NCBI GenBank assembly: GCA_023657425.1
Contig: JAGTJW010000001.1
Coordinates: forward strand, 1,178,001-1,242,000
Origin: Ideonella sp. WA131b
GTDB lineage: Bacteria > Pseudomonadota > Gammaproteobacteria > Burkholderiales > Burkholderiaceae_C
DNA length: 64,000 nucleotides
Reading direction: 5' to 3'
Part shown: one piece after another, positions 25,680 through 34,818 of the stretch
Position numbering within the stretch: the first letter of the stretch is position 1
How the letters are laid out: every line of letters begins with the position of its first letter
Program-made: the position numbers and the translations under genes
The notes under the pieces: generated by a model
What the model saw: the letters and a program-made list of their open reading frames with translations, nothing else
Database searches by the model: none
Told to the model about the DNA's origin: nothing

Positions 25680-27241
25680 CCGAGCCGCTGCCCCCCGCCG
25701 AGCCGCCACTGCCGGCGCCGCTGTGGGCCGATGCGCGCGCCGCACCGCGCCCGCTGCCGGTGGCCTGGCTCGACGGCCTGCTGCGGGAGGCCGACGAGTG
25801 CCCGTGGGTGGAGTTCAAGCAGGACAACCAGCACCCTGAGTTGCTCGCCGAGTACGTGTCGGCGCTGGCCAACGGCGCCGCCTGGGCGGGCCAAGCGCAC
25901 GGCTATCTGGTGTGGGGTGTGCACGACGGCACGCGCGAATGGGCGGGCACCCGCTTCCGGCCTGAGCAGGCGCGCAAGGGCAATGAAGAGCTGCCCTTCT
26001 GGCTGCAGGTGGTGTTCCGCGGGCAGACCGAGCCGGAGTTCTTCGAGGTGATCGATGGAGAGCGGCGGGCCGTCGTCATGCGCGTGCCAGCGGCGGCTGG
26101 CCGGCCCGTGAGCTATGGCGGCGAGCGCTACATGCGCGTGCGGGCCTCGAAGGTGAGGCTGCGAGACTTTCCGGAGCAGGAGCGCGAGCTGCTTGAGCGC
26201 CTGGCCCGCCTGGGCTTCGAGCAGCGCGTGGCTGCCGAAGGCGTGGCCGCCACCGAGGTGGCGGCCCTGCTCGACGTGGCGGCGTGGTTCCGTGCCCTGC
26301 GTGAGCCGCAGCCCGGGCCGGCCGAAGCGCTGTTGATGCTGGCCGAACGCGGGCTGCTGCAAGCGCGGCCTGATGGCCGCTGGAACCTGCTCAACCTGGG
26401 TGCGCTGCTGCTGGCGCGCGACCTCGCCCGCTTCGGCCCGCTGGCACGCAAGGCGTTGCGGGTGGTGTGGTACCACGGCGCCGATGCCGCGGCGCCGGCC
26501 GAAGAGCTGCCGCTGGGCGAGAAGGGCTACGCGCTGGTGGTGGACGACGCGATGCAGACGCTGGTGTCGCGCCTGCCGGCCGAGGAGGTGGTGGTGGGTG
26601 CGCGCCGCGAGAGGCGCGAGCACTTTCCGCCGCTGGCGTTGCGCGAGTTGCTCGTCAACGCGCTGGTGCACCAGGACTTTGGCGCCCACGGTACGGGGCC
26701 TTTGGTGGAGGCGTTTGCCGGCTGCATCGTCATCACCAACCCGGGCCGGCCGCTGGTGGCGGTGGAACGGCTGCTGGACTGGCCGGCGCAGTCGCGCAAC
26801 GAAGCGCTGGCGCGGGCGATGCGGCTCTTGCGCTTCTGTGAGGAGCGCGGTTCCGGCATCGACCGCGTCGTGGCCGCAGCCGAGGAGGCCGGGCTGCCGC
26901 CGCCGGGCTTCGAAGTGCTCGCGGCCGATGGCGGCGGGGCCGACTTCATGCGGGCGCGTCTGTTTGGCCCGCGCCCCTTTGCGCAGATGAGCCAGGAGGA
27001 CCGGCTGCGTGCGGTGTACCAGCACGCCTGCCTGCTGTACCAGCGCGGCGAGAAGCTCACCAATGCCAGCCTGCGCCAGCGCTTGCGCCTGCCCGACCGT
27101 CAGGTGGCCCAGGTGTCGCGCCTTATCGCCCAGGCGCGTGACCGGCGGCTGGTGAGGCCCGCTGACGATGCCGAGCGCTCCTACATTCCGGCCTGGGCGG
27201 CGCGCGCCGCAGGCGCCGCCGATGAATTGCGCCGCATTTGA
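25676..27241 (+). CDS. AlbA_2/Schlafen-domain protein with GHKL-type ATPase region
   Basis: A 521-residue protein of the 'putative DNA-binding, AlbA_2 plus HATPase' type. An N-terminal AlbA_2 domain (about 25-170: CPWVEFKQDNQHPELLAEYV, SALANGAAW, YLVWGVHDGT) is followed by a GHKL-like ATP-binding part near 300-410 (FPPLALRELLVNALVHQDF, then ITNPGRPL, and RFCEERGSGIDRVVAAAEEA). A C-terminal winged-helix-like tail follows. Similar genes are often found within restriction-modification operons and may be transcription regulators or RNA-targeting effectors; the function here is unknown. Its ATG overlaps the mod stop by 4 bases. A 321-base gap separates it from res. Confidence 0.8.
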   Translation: MTEPLPPAEPPLPAPLWADARAAPRPLPVAWLDGLLREADECPWVEFKQDNQHPELLAEYVSALANGAAWAGQAHGYLVWGVHDGTREWAGTRFRPEQARKGNEELPFWLQVVFRGQTEPEFFEVIDGERRAVVMRVPAAAGRPVSYGGERYMRVRASKVRLRDFPEQERELLERLARLGFEQRVAAEGVAATEVAALLDVAAWFRALREPQPGPAEALLMLAERGLLQARPDGRWNLLNLGALLLARDLARFGPLARKALRVVWYHGADAAAPAEELPLGEKGYALVVDDAMQTLVSRLPAEEVVVGARRERREHFPPLALRELLVNALVHQDFGAHGTGPLVEAFAGCIVITNPGRPLVAVERLLDWPAQSRNEALARAMRLLRFCEERGSGIDRVVAAAEEAGLPPPGFEVLAADGGGADFMRARLFGPRPFAQMSQEDRLRAVYQHACLLYQRGEKLTNASLRQRLRLPDRQVAQVSRLIAQARDRRLVRPADDAERSYIPAWAARAAGAADELRRI

Positions 27242-27562
27242 CGTCCTGCCCACCGCCGCTGCACCGCGCGGCGGGCCGTTGGAGACCAAGTGCCTGATGT
27301 GCAACGATTTTTTGGTGTCACGAAGATGCTCGCCCGATTTGACGCGGATTTGATGGCCCCAAAACCTGCGCCATGAAACCGCTGGCTCCAATCGTTGTGG
27401 CGAGTGTGCAGGCTTGCGCCAATCTGAAAGCTAAGCTGTTGATTTTTATATGATTTTTCTGCGCCAAACCTGAGCTCTTGCGCCAATACGGCCCCAATCC
27501 GTCTCTGACACCCACTTGCAGACGGTCCTGATCGGACTCACTGGTCGAACCCGACGCCCACC
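27242..27562. other. AT-richer spacer between the AlbA gene and res copy 2, probable res promoter
   Basis: This stretch is much less GC-rich than its surroundings, with GATTTTTATATGATTTTTC at 27439-27457 giving possible -10 sequences. TTGCGCCAAT occurs twice (27417 and 27479). No protein-coding frame is recognised. The composition suggests a regulatory region or recently acquired DNA, and implies that res copy 2 has its own promoter. Confidence 0.4.
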
Positions 27563-30370
27563 ATGCCGTCCCTCACCCTCAAGACCTACCAGCAGCAGGC
27601 CCTGGCCAGCCTGGAGCGCTTTCTCGCCGACGCGCGCACCACGGGCGACCTCGACGCCGCCTGGGCGCGCGAACTGGCCCGCCAGGCCCCGGCGCCCGAG
27701 CCCGGCGAGCGCGTGCGCACCGTGCCCTACCGCCGCGAGGCCTTCGGCGACACGCCCTGCGTGTGCCTGCGCATCCCCACCGGCGGCGGCAAGACGCTGA
27801 TGGCCAGCCACGCCATCGTGCAGATGGCACGCGTGTGGCGGCAGGCTGCCCACCCGGTGGCGCTGTGGCTGGTGCCGTCCACGACCATCCGCGACCAGAC
27901 CTTGCGCGCGCTGCAGCAAAGCGGCCACCCCTACCGCGAGGCGCTGCAGGCGCACTACGGCCAGGCCCTGGCCGTGCTCGACCTGGAAGCCGCGCCCACG
28001 CTGGCGGTGCAGGAGCTGGGCACCAAGGCCGTGGTGCTGGTGGCCACGATCCAGAGCTTTCGCGTCAAGAACACGCAGGGCCGCAACGTCTACGCGTTCA
28101 GCGAGGAGTTCGACACCCACTTCGCGCACTTCGCGGCGCAGGGGCTGCTGGGCCCGGATGCACCGCTGGAGCGCGTGAGCGCCGAAGACCTGGTGCCCGG
28201 CGCCGCCAGCGGCGCCCTGACGGCGGCGGACATCGGCCGCGTCAAGCATTCGCTGGCCAACCTGCTGGCGCTGGTGCGCCCGTTGGTGGTGGTGGACGAG
28301 GCGCACAACGCGCAGAGCAGGACCAGCCTCGACACGCTGCGGCGCGTGGCACCCAGCGCCGTGCTGGAGCTGACGGCCACGCCGGTGCCCAAGAAGGCCA
28401 ACGTGCTGGCGAGCGTGAGCGCGCGCGAGCTGCAGGCCGAAGAGATGATCAAGCTGCCGGTGATGCTGGCCGAGCACCGCGAGTGGCCGGCTGCCGTGCG
28501 CGACGCGCTGCTGCGCCGCCGCCAGCTGGAGGCCGAGTGCGCGCACGAGCCGCAGTACATCCGGCCCATCGTGCTGTTCCAGGCGCAGGACAAGTCGGCC
28601 GAGGTCACGCCCGAGCTGCTGCGCCGGCACCTCATCGACGACCTGCACGTGCCCGAGGCACACATCGTGGTGGCCACCGGCGATCAGCGCGGCCTCGATG
28701 GCGTGGATCTGTTCGACCCGGCGTGCCCGGTGCGCTGCGTCATCACGGTGGAGGCCCTGAAGGAGGGCTGGGACTGCGCCTTCGCCTACGTGCTGTGCTC
28801 GCTGCAGAACGTGCGCTCGGGCAAAGACGTGGAGCAGCTGCTGGGCCGCGTGCTGCGCATGCCCTACGCGCGGCGGCGGCGCAGCCCCGCGCTGAACCGG
28901 GCCTACGCACACGTGGTGGCACGCAGCTTTTCCGAAGCCGCGGCGGCCCTGGTGGACCGCATGGTCGACGGCATGGGCTTCGAGGCGCTGGACGCCGCAG
29001 CCGTGCTGCTGCCCGATGCCGGCGTGCAAGGCGAGCTGCTCGACGTCACGCCGCAACCCGCCCTTGCGGCGCCGGTGCTGACGCTGGAAGTGAGCGCCGA
29101 GGTGGCCCGGGCGCTGCAGGCCGAGCCCGACATCGAGGTGCACTGGCCGGTCTCCGCGGCCGAGGGCGGCGATGCAGGCGATGCCGGCACTGGCGCAGAT
29201 TCGCCGCCCTCGGCCGGCCCGCGGCTGCGCCTGCAAGACGAGGTGTCCGACGCCACGCTGGCCCGCCTGCTGGCGGTGCTGCCGGCCAAGGACCATGCCC
29301 CGGTGATGGCCCATGTGGCGCAGCACAACCAGCGTGTGCAGGCGGCCCGCGCGCCGGCCGAGCGCGGCGTGCCCTTTGCCGCGATGCGGCGGCTGTGCGT
29401 GGGCTTGCGTGCGGCGGCTGGCGAGCAGCAGGAGCTGCATTTGTTCGAGCGCCAGACGCTGGACGAGATCGTTGGCTTCGACCTCCTGCGCGCCGACCCC
29501 ATGCCCGATCTGCCGGGCTTTGCCGTGGTGGAGCAAAGCGAGCTGTTCGAGATCTACGTCAACCAGGCGCGGGTGGAGTTCCGCAAGGCGCAAGACGAGC
29601 GGCAGCTCTCGCTGGACGCGGTGCCCACGAGCGAGACCGACACCGATCTGGCCTGGTGGCTGGCCCGCAGCTTGCGCCGCGACAGCCTGACCGACGAGAC
29701 CCTGCGCCGCTGGTGCGTGGCGCTGCTGGGGCGGCTTCAGCGGGAGCGCGGCTTCAGCCTGACGGGGCTGGTGCGGGCGCGTCACCAGGTGGCCGGGCAA
29801 GCCATGGCGCGGCTTGAGGACTTGCTGGCGACGGCGCGGCAACGCGGCTTCCGGCAGCTGCTGCTGCCCGACAGCGGGGCTGCGCAGACCGACTGGACGG
29901 CCGGCACCAGCGCCGACTTCACTTTTGCCTTCAGGCCCGGCCAGTACCCGGCGCGGCATGTCTACACCGGGCGCTGGCGCTTTACCAAGCACTACTACCC
30001 GTTCATCCATGCGCTCAAGAGCCAGGGCGAGGAGTTCGAGTGTGCGCGGGCGCTCGACGGCCAGCCCGAGGTGAAGCACTGGGTGCGCAACGTCGAGCAG
30101 CAGGAGCGCTTTTCGTTCTGGCTGCCCACGGCCACCGACTACTTCTACCCCGACTTCGTGGCCGAGCTGAAGGATGGCCGGGTGCTGGTGGTGGAGTACA
30201 AGGGCGATGCCTATGCCAGCAACGACGACTCCGCCGAAAAGCGCGCCGTGGGCCTGGCTTGGCAGCGCGCCAGCGCGGGCCTGGGCTTGTTCGTGATGGT
30301 GGAGAAGCGGCTGGCCGGCATGGACATGACGGCCCAGTTGCGGCAGGCCATCGTCGGAGGGCGCACGTGA
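27563..30370 (+). CDS. res: Type III-like restriction endonuclease subunit (Res), copy 2
   Basis: A 935-residue SF2 helicase-nuclease paralogous to copy 1. PTGGGKTLMASHAIV is near 71-85, VVDEAHNAQ near 244, ELTATPVPKKAN near 270, EQLLGRVLRMPYA near 424, and the nuclease signature FYPDF...VVEYKG near 860-880. Equal length and collinear motifs show that the two res genes share a recent ancestor, but they are clearly divergent in sequence. It should act with the Mod of copy 2. It ends GTGA, overlapping the start of the following serine hydrolase. Confidence 0.92.
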   Translation: MPSLTLKTYQQQALASLERFLADARTTGDLDAAWARELARQAPAPEPGERVRTVPYRREAFGDTPCVCLRIPTGGGKTLMASHAIVQMARVWRQAAHPVALWLVPSTTIRDQTLRALQQSGHPYREALQAHYGQALAVLDLEAAPTLAVQELGTKAVVLVATIQSFRVKNTQGRNVYAFSEEFDTHFAHFAAQGLLGPDAPLERVSAEDLVPGAASGALTAADIGRVKHSLANLLALVRPLVVVDEAHNAQSRTSLDTLRRVAPSAVLELTATPVPKKANVLASVSARELQAEEMIKLPVMLAEHREWPAAVRDALLRRRQLEAECAHEPQYIRPIVLFQAQDKSAEVTPELLRRHLIDDLHVPEAHIVVATGDQRGLDGVDLFDPACPVRCVITVEALKEGWDCAFAYVLCSLQNVRSGKDVEQLLGRVLRMPYARRRRSPALNRAYAHVVARSFSEAAAALVDRMVDGMGFEALDAAAVLLPDAGVQGELLDVTPQPALAAPVLTLEVSAEVARALQAEPDIEVHWPVSAAEGGDAGDAGTGADSPPSAGPRLRLQDEVSDATLARLLAVLPAKDHAPVMAHVAQHNQRVQAARAPAERGVPFAAMRRLCVGLRAAAGEQQELHLFERQTLDEIVGFDLLRADPMPDLPGFAVVEQSELFEIYVNQARVEFRKAQDERQLSLDAVPTSETDTDLAWWLARSLRRDSLTDETLRRWCVALLGRLQRERGFSLTGLVRARHQVAGQAMARLEDLLATARQRGFRQLLLPDSGAAQTDWTAGTSADFTFAFRPGQYPARHVYTGRWRFTKHYYPFIHALKSQGEEFECARALDGQPEVKHWVRNVEQQERFSFWLPTATDYFYPDFVAELKDGRVLVVEYKGDAYASNDDSAEKRAVGLAWQRASAGLGLFVMVEKRLAGMDMTAQLRQAIVGGRT

Positions 30371-31482
30371 ACGCGCCTGCAGCGCCGGCCCTGGCCGACG
30401 CGCTGCGCCAGGCCGTCCTCGTGCAGCGCTTCGACACCACGCCCGACCGGCTGCGCGGCGGCGCGCCGGTCGAGGCCTTTCCGAGCCTCGACCTGGCCGT
30501 GCTGCGCTTCGCGGGCGGGGGCCGCTCGATGCAGGCGGCCAATGTGCTGTTCTCGCGCGAGTTTCCGCAGGGCGTGGTGGCGCACTTCGGCCCGGCGGGC
30601 GGCGGCCTGGGCCCGGTGGCCAGGCTGCGCTTCGACGCCGACGTGCGCGACGCTGCCGGCACCTCGGTAGCCTGGCAGCCCGGCGCCGACTGGGCGCGCA
30701 TCGCCTTCCCCCCGCTGTTCACCCCGCCCGGCCTGCCGCCGGGCGCGCCGCGCTTCGTGGCGCCCTACCCGGCCTCGTTGCTGAAGCTGATGGTGGCCGT
30801 GGGCCTGGGCCTGGCGGTCGACGCCGGCCGGCTGGGCTGGGCCGAGGTCCTGCCCGAGCTGACGCCGATGATCGTGGTCAGCGACAACGACGCCACCGAC
30901 CGCGCCGTGGCGCTGCTGCACCGCGCCGGCATGGTGGACGTGCTCAACCGCAGGTTGCAGCAGGCCTGGGGCCTGCCGACGCTGCAGCTCAAGCGCACCA
31001 CGCCCGCGGGCGGTTGGCGCAACGGCGACGGCTCGGGCGTCGGCCAGATCCACATGACGGCCTGGGACACCGTGCGGCTGCTGTGGATCCTGGACCCGCA
31101 GGCCCCGCCCGCGCCCTGGCTGCCGCCGGGCACGCCCACGCTGGCCGAGGCCACGAAGCAGCGGCTGCTGGCCGCCCTGGCGGCGCAGGAGCTCGACGAG
31201 ATCCTGTCCTCCGGCCGTCTGCGCGGCCTGCCCGGCTGGCAGCCGGGCCTGCCCGATGCGCCGGTGTTCGCGCACAAGACCGGCACCACCGAGAACTACG
31301 CGTCCGATGCCGGCATCGTGGCCGTGCCGGGCGGCCCGCGCTACGCGGTGGCGCTGCTCAGCAACCTGGGCAGCCGCTACCGCCCGCGCTTCGTGGGCGC
31401 CGACGACGAGCGCGCCGCCACCACCTGGAAGCTGCCCGCCCTGGGCGCCGCGGTGCACGCGCTGATGCAGACCCTGCCCTGA
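30367..31482 (+). CDS. Class-A-beta-lactamase-like serine hydrolase
   Basis: A 371-residue serine hydrolase with the three penicillin-recognising motifs in order: SLLK (PYPASLLKLMV, ~134-137), SDN (IVVSDNDATD, ~175) and KTG (FAHKTGTTENYASDAGIVAV, ~302). It lacks an obvious signal peptide at this GTG start (VNAPAAPALADAL), which is unusual for a beta-lactamase, so a cytoplasmic esterase/peptidase role is possible. The start overlaps the res stop (GTGA), and this fixes the choice. Its last ~16 codons are part of a 61-base tandem repeat that continues past the stop. Confidence 0.8.
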   Translation: MNAPAAPALADALRQAVLVQRFDTTPDRLRGGAPVEAFPSLDLAVLRFAGGGRSMQAANVLFSREFPQGVVAHFGPAGGGLGPVARLRFDADVRDAAGTSVAWQPGADWARIAFPPLFTPPGLPPGAPRFVAPYPASLLKLMVAVGLGLAVDAGRLGWAEVLPELTPMIVVSDNDATDRAVALLHRAGMVDVLNRRLQQAWGLPTLQLKRTTPAGGWRNGDGSGVGQIHMTAWDTVRLLWILDPQAPPAPWLPPGTPTLAEATKQRLLAALAAQELDEILSSGRLRGLPGWQPGLPDAPVFAHKTGTTENYASDAGIVAVPGGPRYAVALLSNLGSRYRPRFVGADDERAATTWKLPALGAAVHALMQTLP

Positions 31483-31613
31483 AGCGGCGCCCCTGCACAC
31501 ATCCCGCGCCGCGGTGCACGCGCTGATGCAGACCCTGCCCTGAAGCGGCGCCCCTGCACACATCCCGCGCCGCGGTGCACGCGCTGATGCAGTCCCTGCC
31601 ATGATGCGGCTGC
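31446..31613. repeat. 61-bp tandem repeat, 2.7 copies, covering the 3' end of the serine hydrolase gene
   Basis: The unit begins CGCCGCGGTGCACGCGCTGA and recurs at 31446, 31507 and 31568 with a period of 61. Copies 1 and 2 are nearly identical; the third is partial and has two changes (CAGTCCCTGCCATGATG). Copy 1 encodes the last residues and stop of the hydrolase, so the duplications repeat the gene end into the spacer before ldcA. Confidence 0.9.
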
Positions 31614-31614
31614 C

Positions 31615-32556
31615 ATGACCGCCCCCACACCCTGGCTGCCGCTGCGCGTAGGCGCACTCGTCGGCGTCGTCGCCCCCGCCGGCCCCGTGGACCCCGCCGT
31701 GCTGCCCGCGGTGGAGGCGCTGTACGCGCGCCACGGCTGGCGCGCGCGCCTGTACCCCTCGTGCCGCGCGCGCCACCCCGTGCTGCCCTACCTGGCCGGC
31801 GACGACGCGCAGCGCCGGGCCGACCTGCACGCCGCGCTGGCCGACGACGAGGTGGCCGCCATCCATGCCTTGCGCGGCGGCTACGGCGCCCTGCGCCTGC
31901 TGCCCGGCATCGACACCGCGCTGCTGCGGCGCAGCCCCAAGCTGCTGATGGGCTACAGCGACATCACCGCCCTGCAGGCCCTCTGGGCCGCCGAGGGCCT
32001 GCCCAGCCTGCATGCGCCGATGCCGGCCTCGGACCTGATCCGCCCCGGGCGCGAGGACGACGAGGCCGCGCTGGTGGCCCTGCTCAAGGGCGGCCTGCCC
32101 GCCGGCAGCGTGCTGGCGCCCGAGCTCGAGCCCGGCGAGCCCGTGCACCCCGGCGTGGCCGAGGGCGTGCTGATCGGCGGCAACCTCAGCCTGGTGGCCG
32201 CGCTCACCGGCACGCCCTGGGCCTGGAACCCGCACGGCGCCATCCTGTTCCTCGAGGACGTGAGCGAGTCGCTCTACCGCGTCGACCGTTGTCTCACCCA
32301 GCTGCAGCTGGCCGGTGTGCTGCAGGCCGTGGCCGGCATCGTGCTGGGCAGCTTCACCGAGAGCGAGGCGCCCGAGGCGCTGCTGCGCGAGCGGCTGCTG
32401 CCGCTGTGCCGCGAGCGGGGCAAGCCGCTGCTGGGCGGCTGGCCCACGGGGCACGGCACGCCCAACCGCCCGCTGCCGCTGGGCCTGCGCGTGCGGCTGG
32501 ATGCCGGCGCGGGCACGCTGACCATGCTGGAGGCGCTCGCGGCGCCCGCGGGCTGA
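31615..32556 (+). CDS. LD-carboxypeptidase (peptidase family S66)
   Basis: A 313-residue S66 peptidase that would remove the terminal D-alanine from tetrapeptide muropeptides in cell-wall recycling. The catalytic Ser sits in LLMGYSDITAL (near residue 112), the N-terminal GVVAPAGPVDP is typical, and the later catalytic Glu/His fall within LFLEDVSESLYRVDRCL and GWPTGHGTPNRPLPLG. The ATG at 31615 lies directly after the tandem repeat. No signal peptide, as expected for the cytoplasmic LdcA type. Confidence 0.88.
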   Translation: MTAPTPWLPLRVGALVGVVAPAGPVDPAVLPAVEALYARHGWRARLYPSCRARHPVLPYLAGDDAQRRADLHAALADDEVAAIHALRGGYGALRLLPGIDTALLRRSPKLLMGYSDITALQALWAAEGLPSLHAPMPASDLIRPGREDDEAALVALLKGGLPAGSVLAPELEPGEPVHPGVAEGVLIGGNLSLVAALTGTPWAWNPHGAILFLEDVSESLYRVDRCLTQLQLAGVLQAVAGIVLGSFTESEAPEALLRERLLPLCRERGKPLLGGWPTGHGTPNRPLPLGLRVRLDAGAGTLTMLEALAAPAG

Positions 32557-32604
32557 ACCGGACCGCGTCGGCGAGCCGCCGCCGGCACCCGTGACATCGA
32601 CCCC

Positions 32605-32892
32605 CCACCGCTCGGCTGGGCCCGTCGAAGCGCCGGACTCGGACCCCCCACCGTTCGCGCTGAGCCTGTCGAAGCGCCGGACTTGACCCGAACCCCTCGC
32701 GCTGAGCCTGTCCGAGCACCGGAACGGACCCCCACCGTTCGCGCTGAGCCTGTCGAAGCGCCGGACTCGACCCGAACCCCTCGCACTGACCCTGTCCAAG
32801 CACCGGAACGGACCCCCACCGTTCGCGCTGAGCCTGTCGAAGCGCCGGACAAGACCCCCACCGTTCGCGCTGAGCCTGTCGAAGCGCCGGAA
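32605..32892. repeat. REP-like array of seven ~34-bp units
   Basis: Seven copies of a unit around TTCGCGCTGAGCCTGTCGAA start near 32605, 32648, 32692, 32732, 32777, 32817 and 32859. Units 2, 4, 6 and 7 are essentially identical; 1, 3 and 5 are degenerate. Read on the other strand the word is TTCGACAGGCTCAGC, a dispersed repeat that I recall from many Burkholderiales. Frames stay open on both strands because the unit lacks stops; this is not coding. A single degenerate copy lies near 35590-35630. Confidence 0.85.
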
Positions 32893-32925
32893 GACAATGC
32901 CCGGTCTTCGCCGCACCGCACGTCC

Positions 32926-33831
32926 ATGACCGCCATCGCCGATCCCGCCCCCCTGCACTCGCTGCCATTGCTTGGCCAAGGCAAGGTGCGCGACAACTAC
33001 GCCGTCGGCAGCGACCGCATCCTCATGGTGGCCAGCGACCGCCTGAGCGCCTTCGACGTGGTGATGAAGGCGCCGGTGCCGGGCAAGGGCGCGCTGCTCA
33101 CGCAGATGGCGCTGGCCTGGTTCGCCCACCTCGAAGGCATCGTGCCCAACCACCTGACGGGCGAGCCGCCCGAGAGCGTGGTGCAGCCCGACGAGGTGCC
33201 GCGGGTGGCGGGGCGCAGCATGCTGGTCAAGCGCCTCGTGCCGCTGCCCTGCGAGGCCGTGGTGCGCGGCTACGTGGCGGGCTCGGGCTGGAAAGAGTAC
33301 GCCAAGAGCGGCACCGTCTGCGGCCAGCCGCTGCCGCCGGGGCTGACCATGACCACGCCGCTGGCCGAGCCCATCTTCACGCCCGCCACCAAGGCCGCGG
33401 TGGGCGACCACGACGAGAACATCTCGTTTTCGCAGCTCGAGGCGCTGATCGGCGCGCCGCGCGCGGCCGAGCTGCGCGACGCCGCCATCCGCCTGTACAA
33501 GGCCGCGGCGGCCTATGCCCGGACGCGCGGCCTCGTCGTGGCCGACACCAAGTTCGAGTTCGGGCTGGACTTCACCAACAGCGAACACGGCACGCTCACG
33601 CTGATGGACGAGGTGCTCACGCCCGACTCCAGCCGTTTCTGGCTGGCCGATGCGCTGGCCCAGGGCCGCATCGAGGCGCTGGACAAGCAGCCGCTGCGCG
33701 ACTGGCTGGCCGGCATCGGCGTGGCCGGCGGGTCTGAGCAGGCGGCGCTGGACCTGCCGCCCGACGTGAGTGCCGGCGTGATGGAGCGCTACGGGCGCGC
33801 GATGCACATGTTGTGGGGCGGGGAGGAGTGA
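32926..33831 (+). CDS. purC: Phosphoribosylaminoimidazole-succinocarboxamide synthase
   Basis: SAICAR synthetase, 301 residues; it joins CAIR and aspartate with ATP in purine synthesis. The start MTAIADPAPLHSLPLLGQGK then VRDNYAVGSDRILMVASDRL is typical of the longer beta-proteobacterial PurC. Further matches are YVAGSGWKEYAKSGTVCG near 110 and GLVVADTKFEFGLDF near 200. The in-frame open sequence upstream is REP-like repeat and not coding. The stop overlaps the next start by one base (TGATG). Confidence 0.96.
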   Translation: MTAIADPAPLHSLPLLGQGKVRDNYAVGSDRILMVASDRLSAFDVVMKAPVPGKGALLTQMALAWFAHLEGIVPNHLTGEPPESVVQPDEVPRVAGRSMLVKRLVPLPCEAVVRGYVAGSGWKEYAKSGTVCGQPLPPGLTMTTPLAEPIFTPATKAAVGDHDENISFSQLEALIGAPRAAELRDAAIRLYKAAAAYARTRGLVVADTKFEFGLDFTNSEHGTLTLMDEVLTPDSSRFWLADALAQGRIEALDKQPLRDWLAGIGVAGGSEQAALDLPPDVSAGVMERYGRAMHMLWGGEE

Positions 33832-34802
33832 TGACCGTGACGCCATCGCTGAACCACCTGCGCCAGCACCGCTACTCCGCGCTGCGGCCGGGCCCGAAGC
33901 TCATCGTCACCGGCGCCGTGCACGGCAACGAGACCGCCGGCACGCGCGGCATCGAGCGCGTGATCGGCGAGATCGAGCGCGGCGAGATCGACATCGTGCG
34001 CGGCAGCGTCACCTTCGTGCCGGTGTGCAACCCGCTGGCCTACCGCGAGAAGCGGCGCATGGGCGAGCGCAACCTCAACCGGCGCCTCCTGCCCACGGCC
34101 ACGCCGCAGGACTACGAGGACCGCCTGGCCCGCGTGCTGTGCCCGCTGCTGGCCGAGCACGAGGTGCTGCTCGATCTGCACAGCTTCCGCAGCCCCGGCC
34201 GCCCTTTCGTGATGTGTGGCCCGGCCGACAACGACGGCGTGCTGGAGCCCTTCGCGCACGCCGCGGCCGAGGCGCGGCTGGCGGCGCACGTGGGCGTGAG
34301 CCGCGTCGTCGAGGGCTGGATGTCCGCCTACGCCGACGGCGTGGCGCGCCGCAAGGCGCGGGGGCTCACGCCCGGCGCCGTGCACGAAGACCCGAGCTAC
34401 GGCGTCGGCACCACCGAGTGGATGCGCTCGCAGGGCGGCTGGGGTGTCACGCTGGAATGCGGCCAGCACGAGGACCCCGCCGCGCCCGGTGTGGCCCACC
34501 ACGCCATCCGGCAGACGCTGGCGCTGCTGGGCATCGCCGAGGGCCTCGCGCTCGCGCCGCCGCAGCGGCCTTTCGAGTGCCTGCGCCTGGTGGAGGTGAT
34601 CGACCGCCACGACGCCGCCGACCGCTTTGCCAAGGCCTGGACGAGCTTCGACGCGCTGCGCGAGGGCGAGCTCATCGCCGTGCGCGCCGACGGCAGCGAG
34701 CTGCGCGCCCCGCGCGAGGGCTGCATCGTGTTCCCCGACGTCGGCGCGCTGCCGGGGCACGAGTGGTACTACTGGGCGCAGGCCAGCGAGCGGGCGCTGT
34801 AG
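33831..34802 (+). CDS. Succinylglutamate desuccinylase/aspartoacylase-family zinc hydrolase
   Basis: A 323-residue M14-like metal hydrolase. Zinc ligands are suggested by GAVHGNETAGTRGIER (H30, E33) and LDLHSF (H~115); the later ECGQHEDP is the catalytic Glu region. Such enzymes deacylate N-acyl amino acids or cut peptides; the substrate is unknown. It starts on the last base of the purC stop, so it is probably translated from the purC message. Confidence 0.82.
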   Translation: MTVTPSLNHLRQHRYSALRPGPKLIVTGAVHGNETAGTRGIERVIGEIERGEIDIVRGSVTFVPVCNPLAYREKRRMGERNLNRRLLPTATPQDYEDRLARVLCPLLAEHEVLLDLHSFRSPGRPFVMCGPADNDGVLEPFAHAAAEARLAAHVGVSRVVEGWMSAYADGVARRKARGLTPGAVHEDPSYGVGTTEWMRSQGGWGVTLECGQHEDPAAPGVAHHAIRQTLALLGIAEGLALAPPQRPFECLRLVEVIDRHDAADRFAKAWTSFDALREGELIAVRADGSELRAPREGCIVFPDVGALPGHEWYYWAQASERAL

Positions 34803-34818
34803 CCGCGGGTCCGCCCCC

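Noticed and set aside
32605-32892. Possible CRISPR array
   Set aside because: Units are spaced by only a few bases of similar sequence, are themselves REP-like, and there are no unique spacers or cas genes.
30211-33846. 1,211-codon open frame on the minus strand
   Set aside because: Antisense to res, the serine hydrolase, ldcA and purC in very GC-rich DNA; composition is low-complexity and no domain is recognised.
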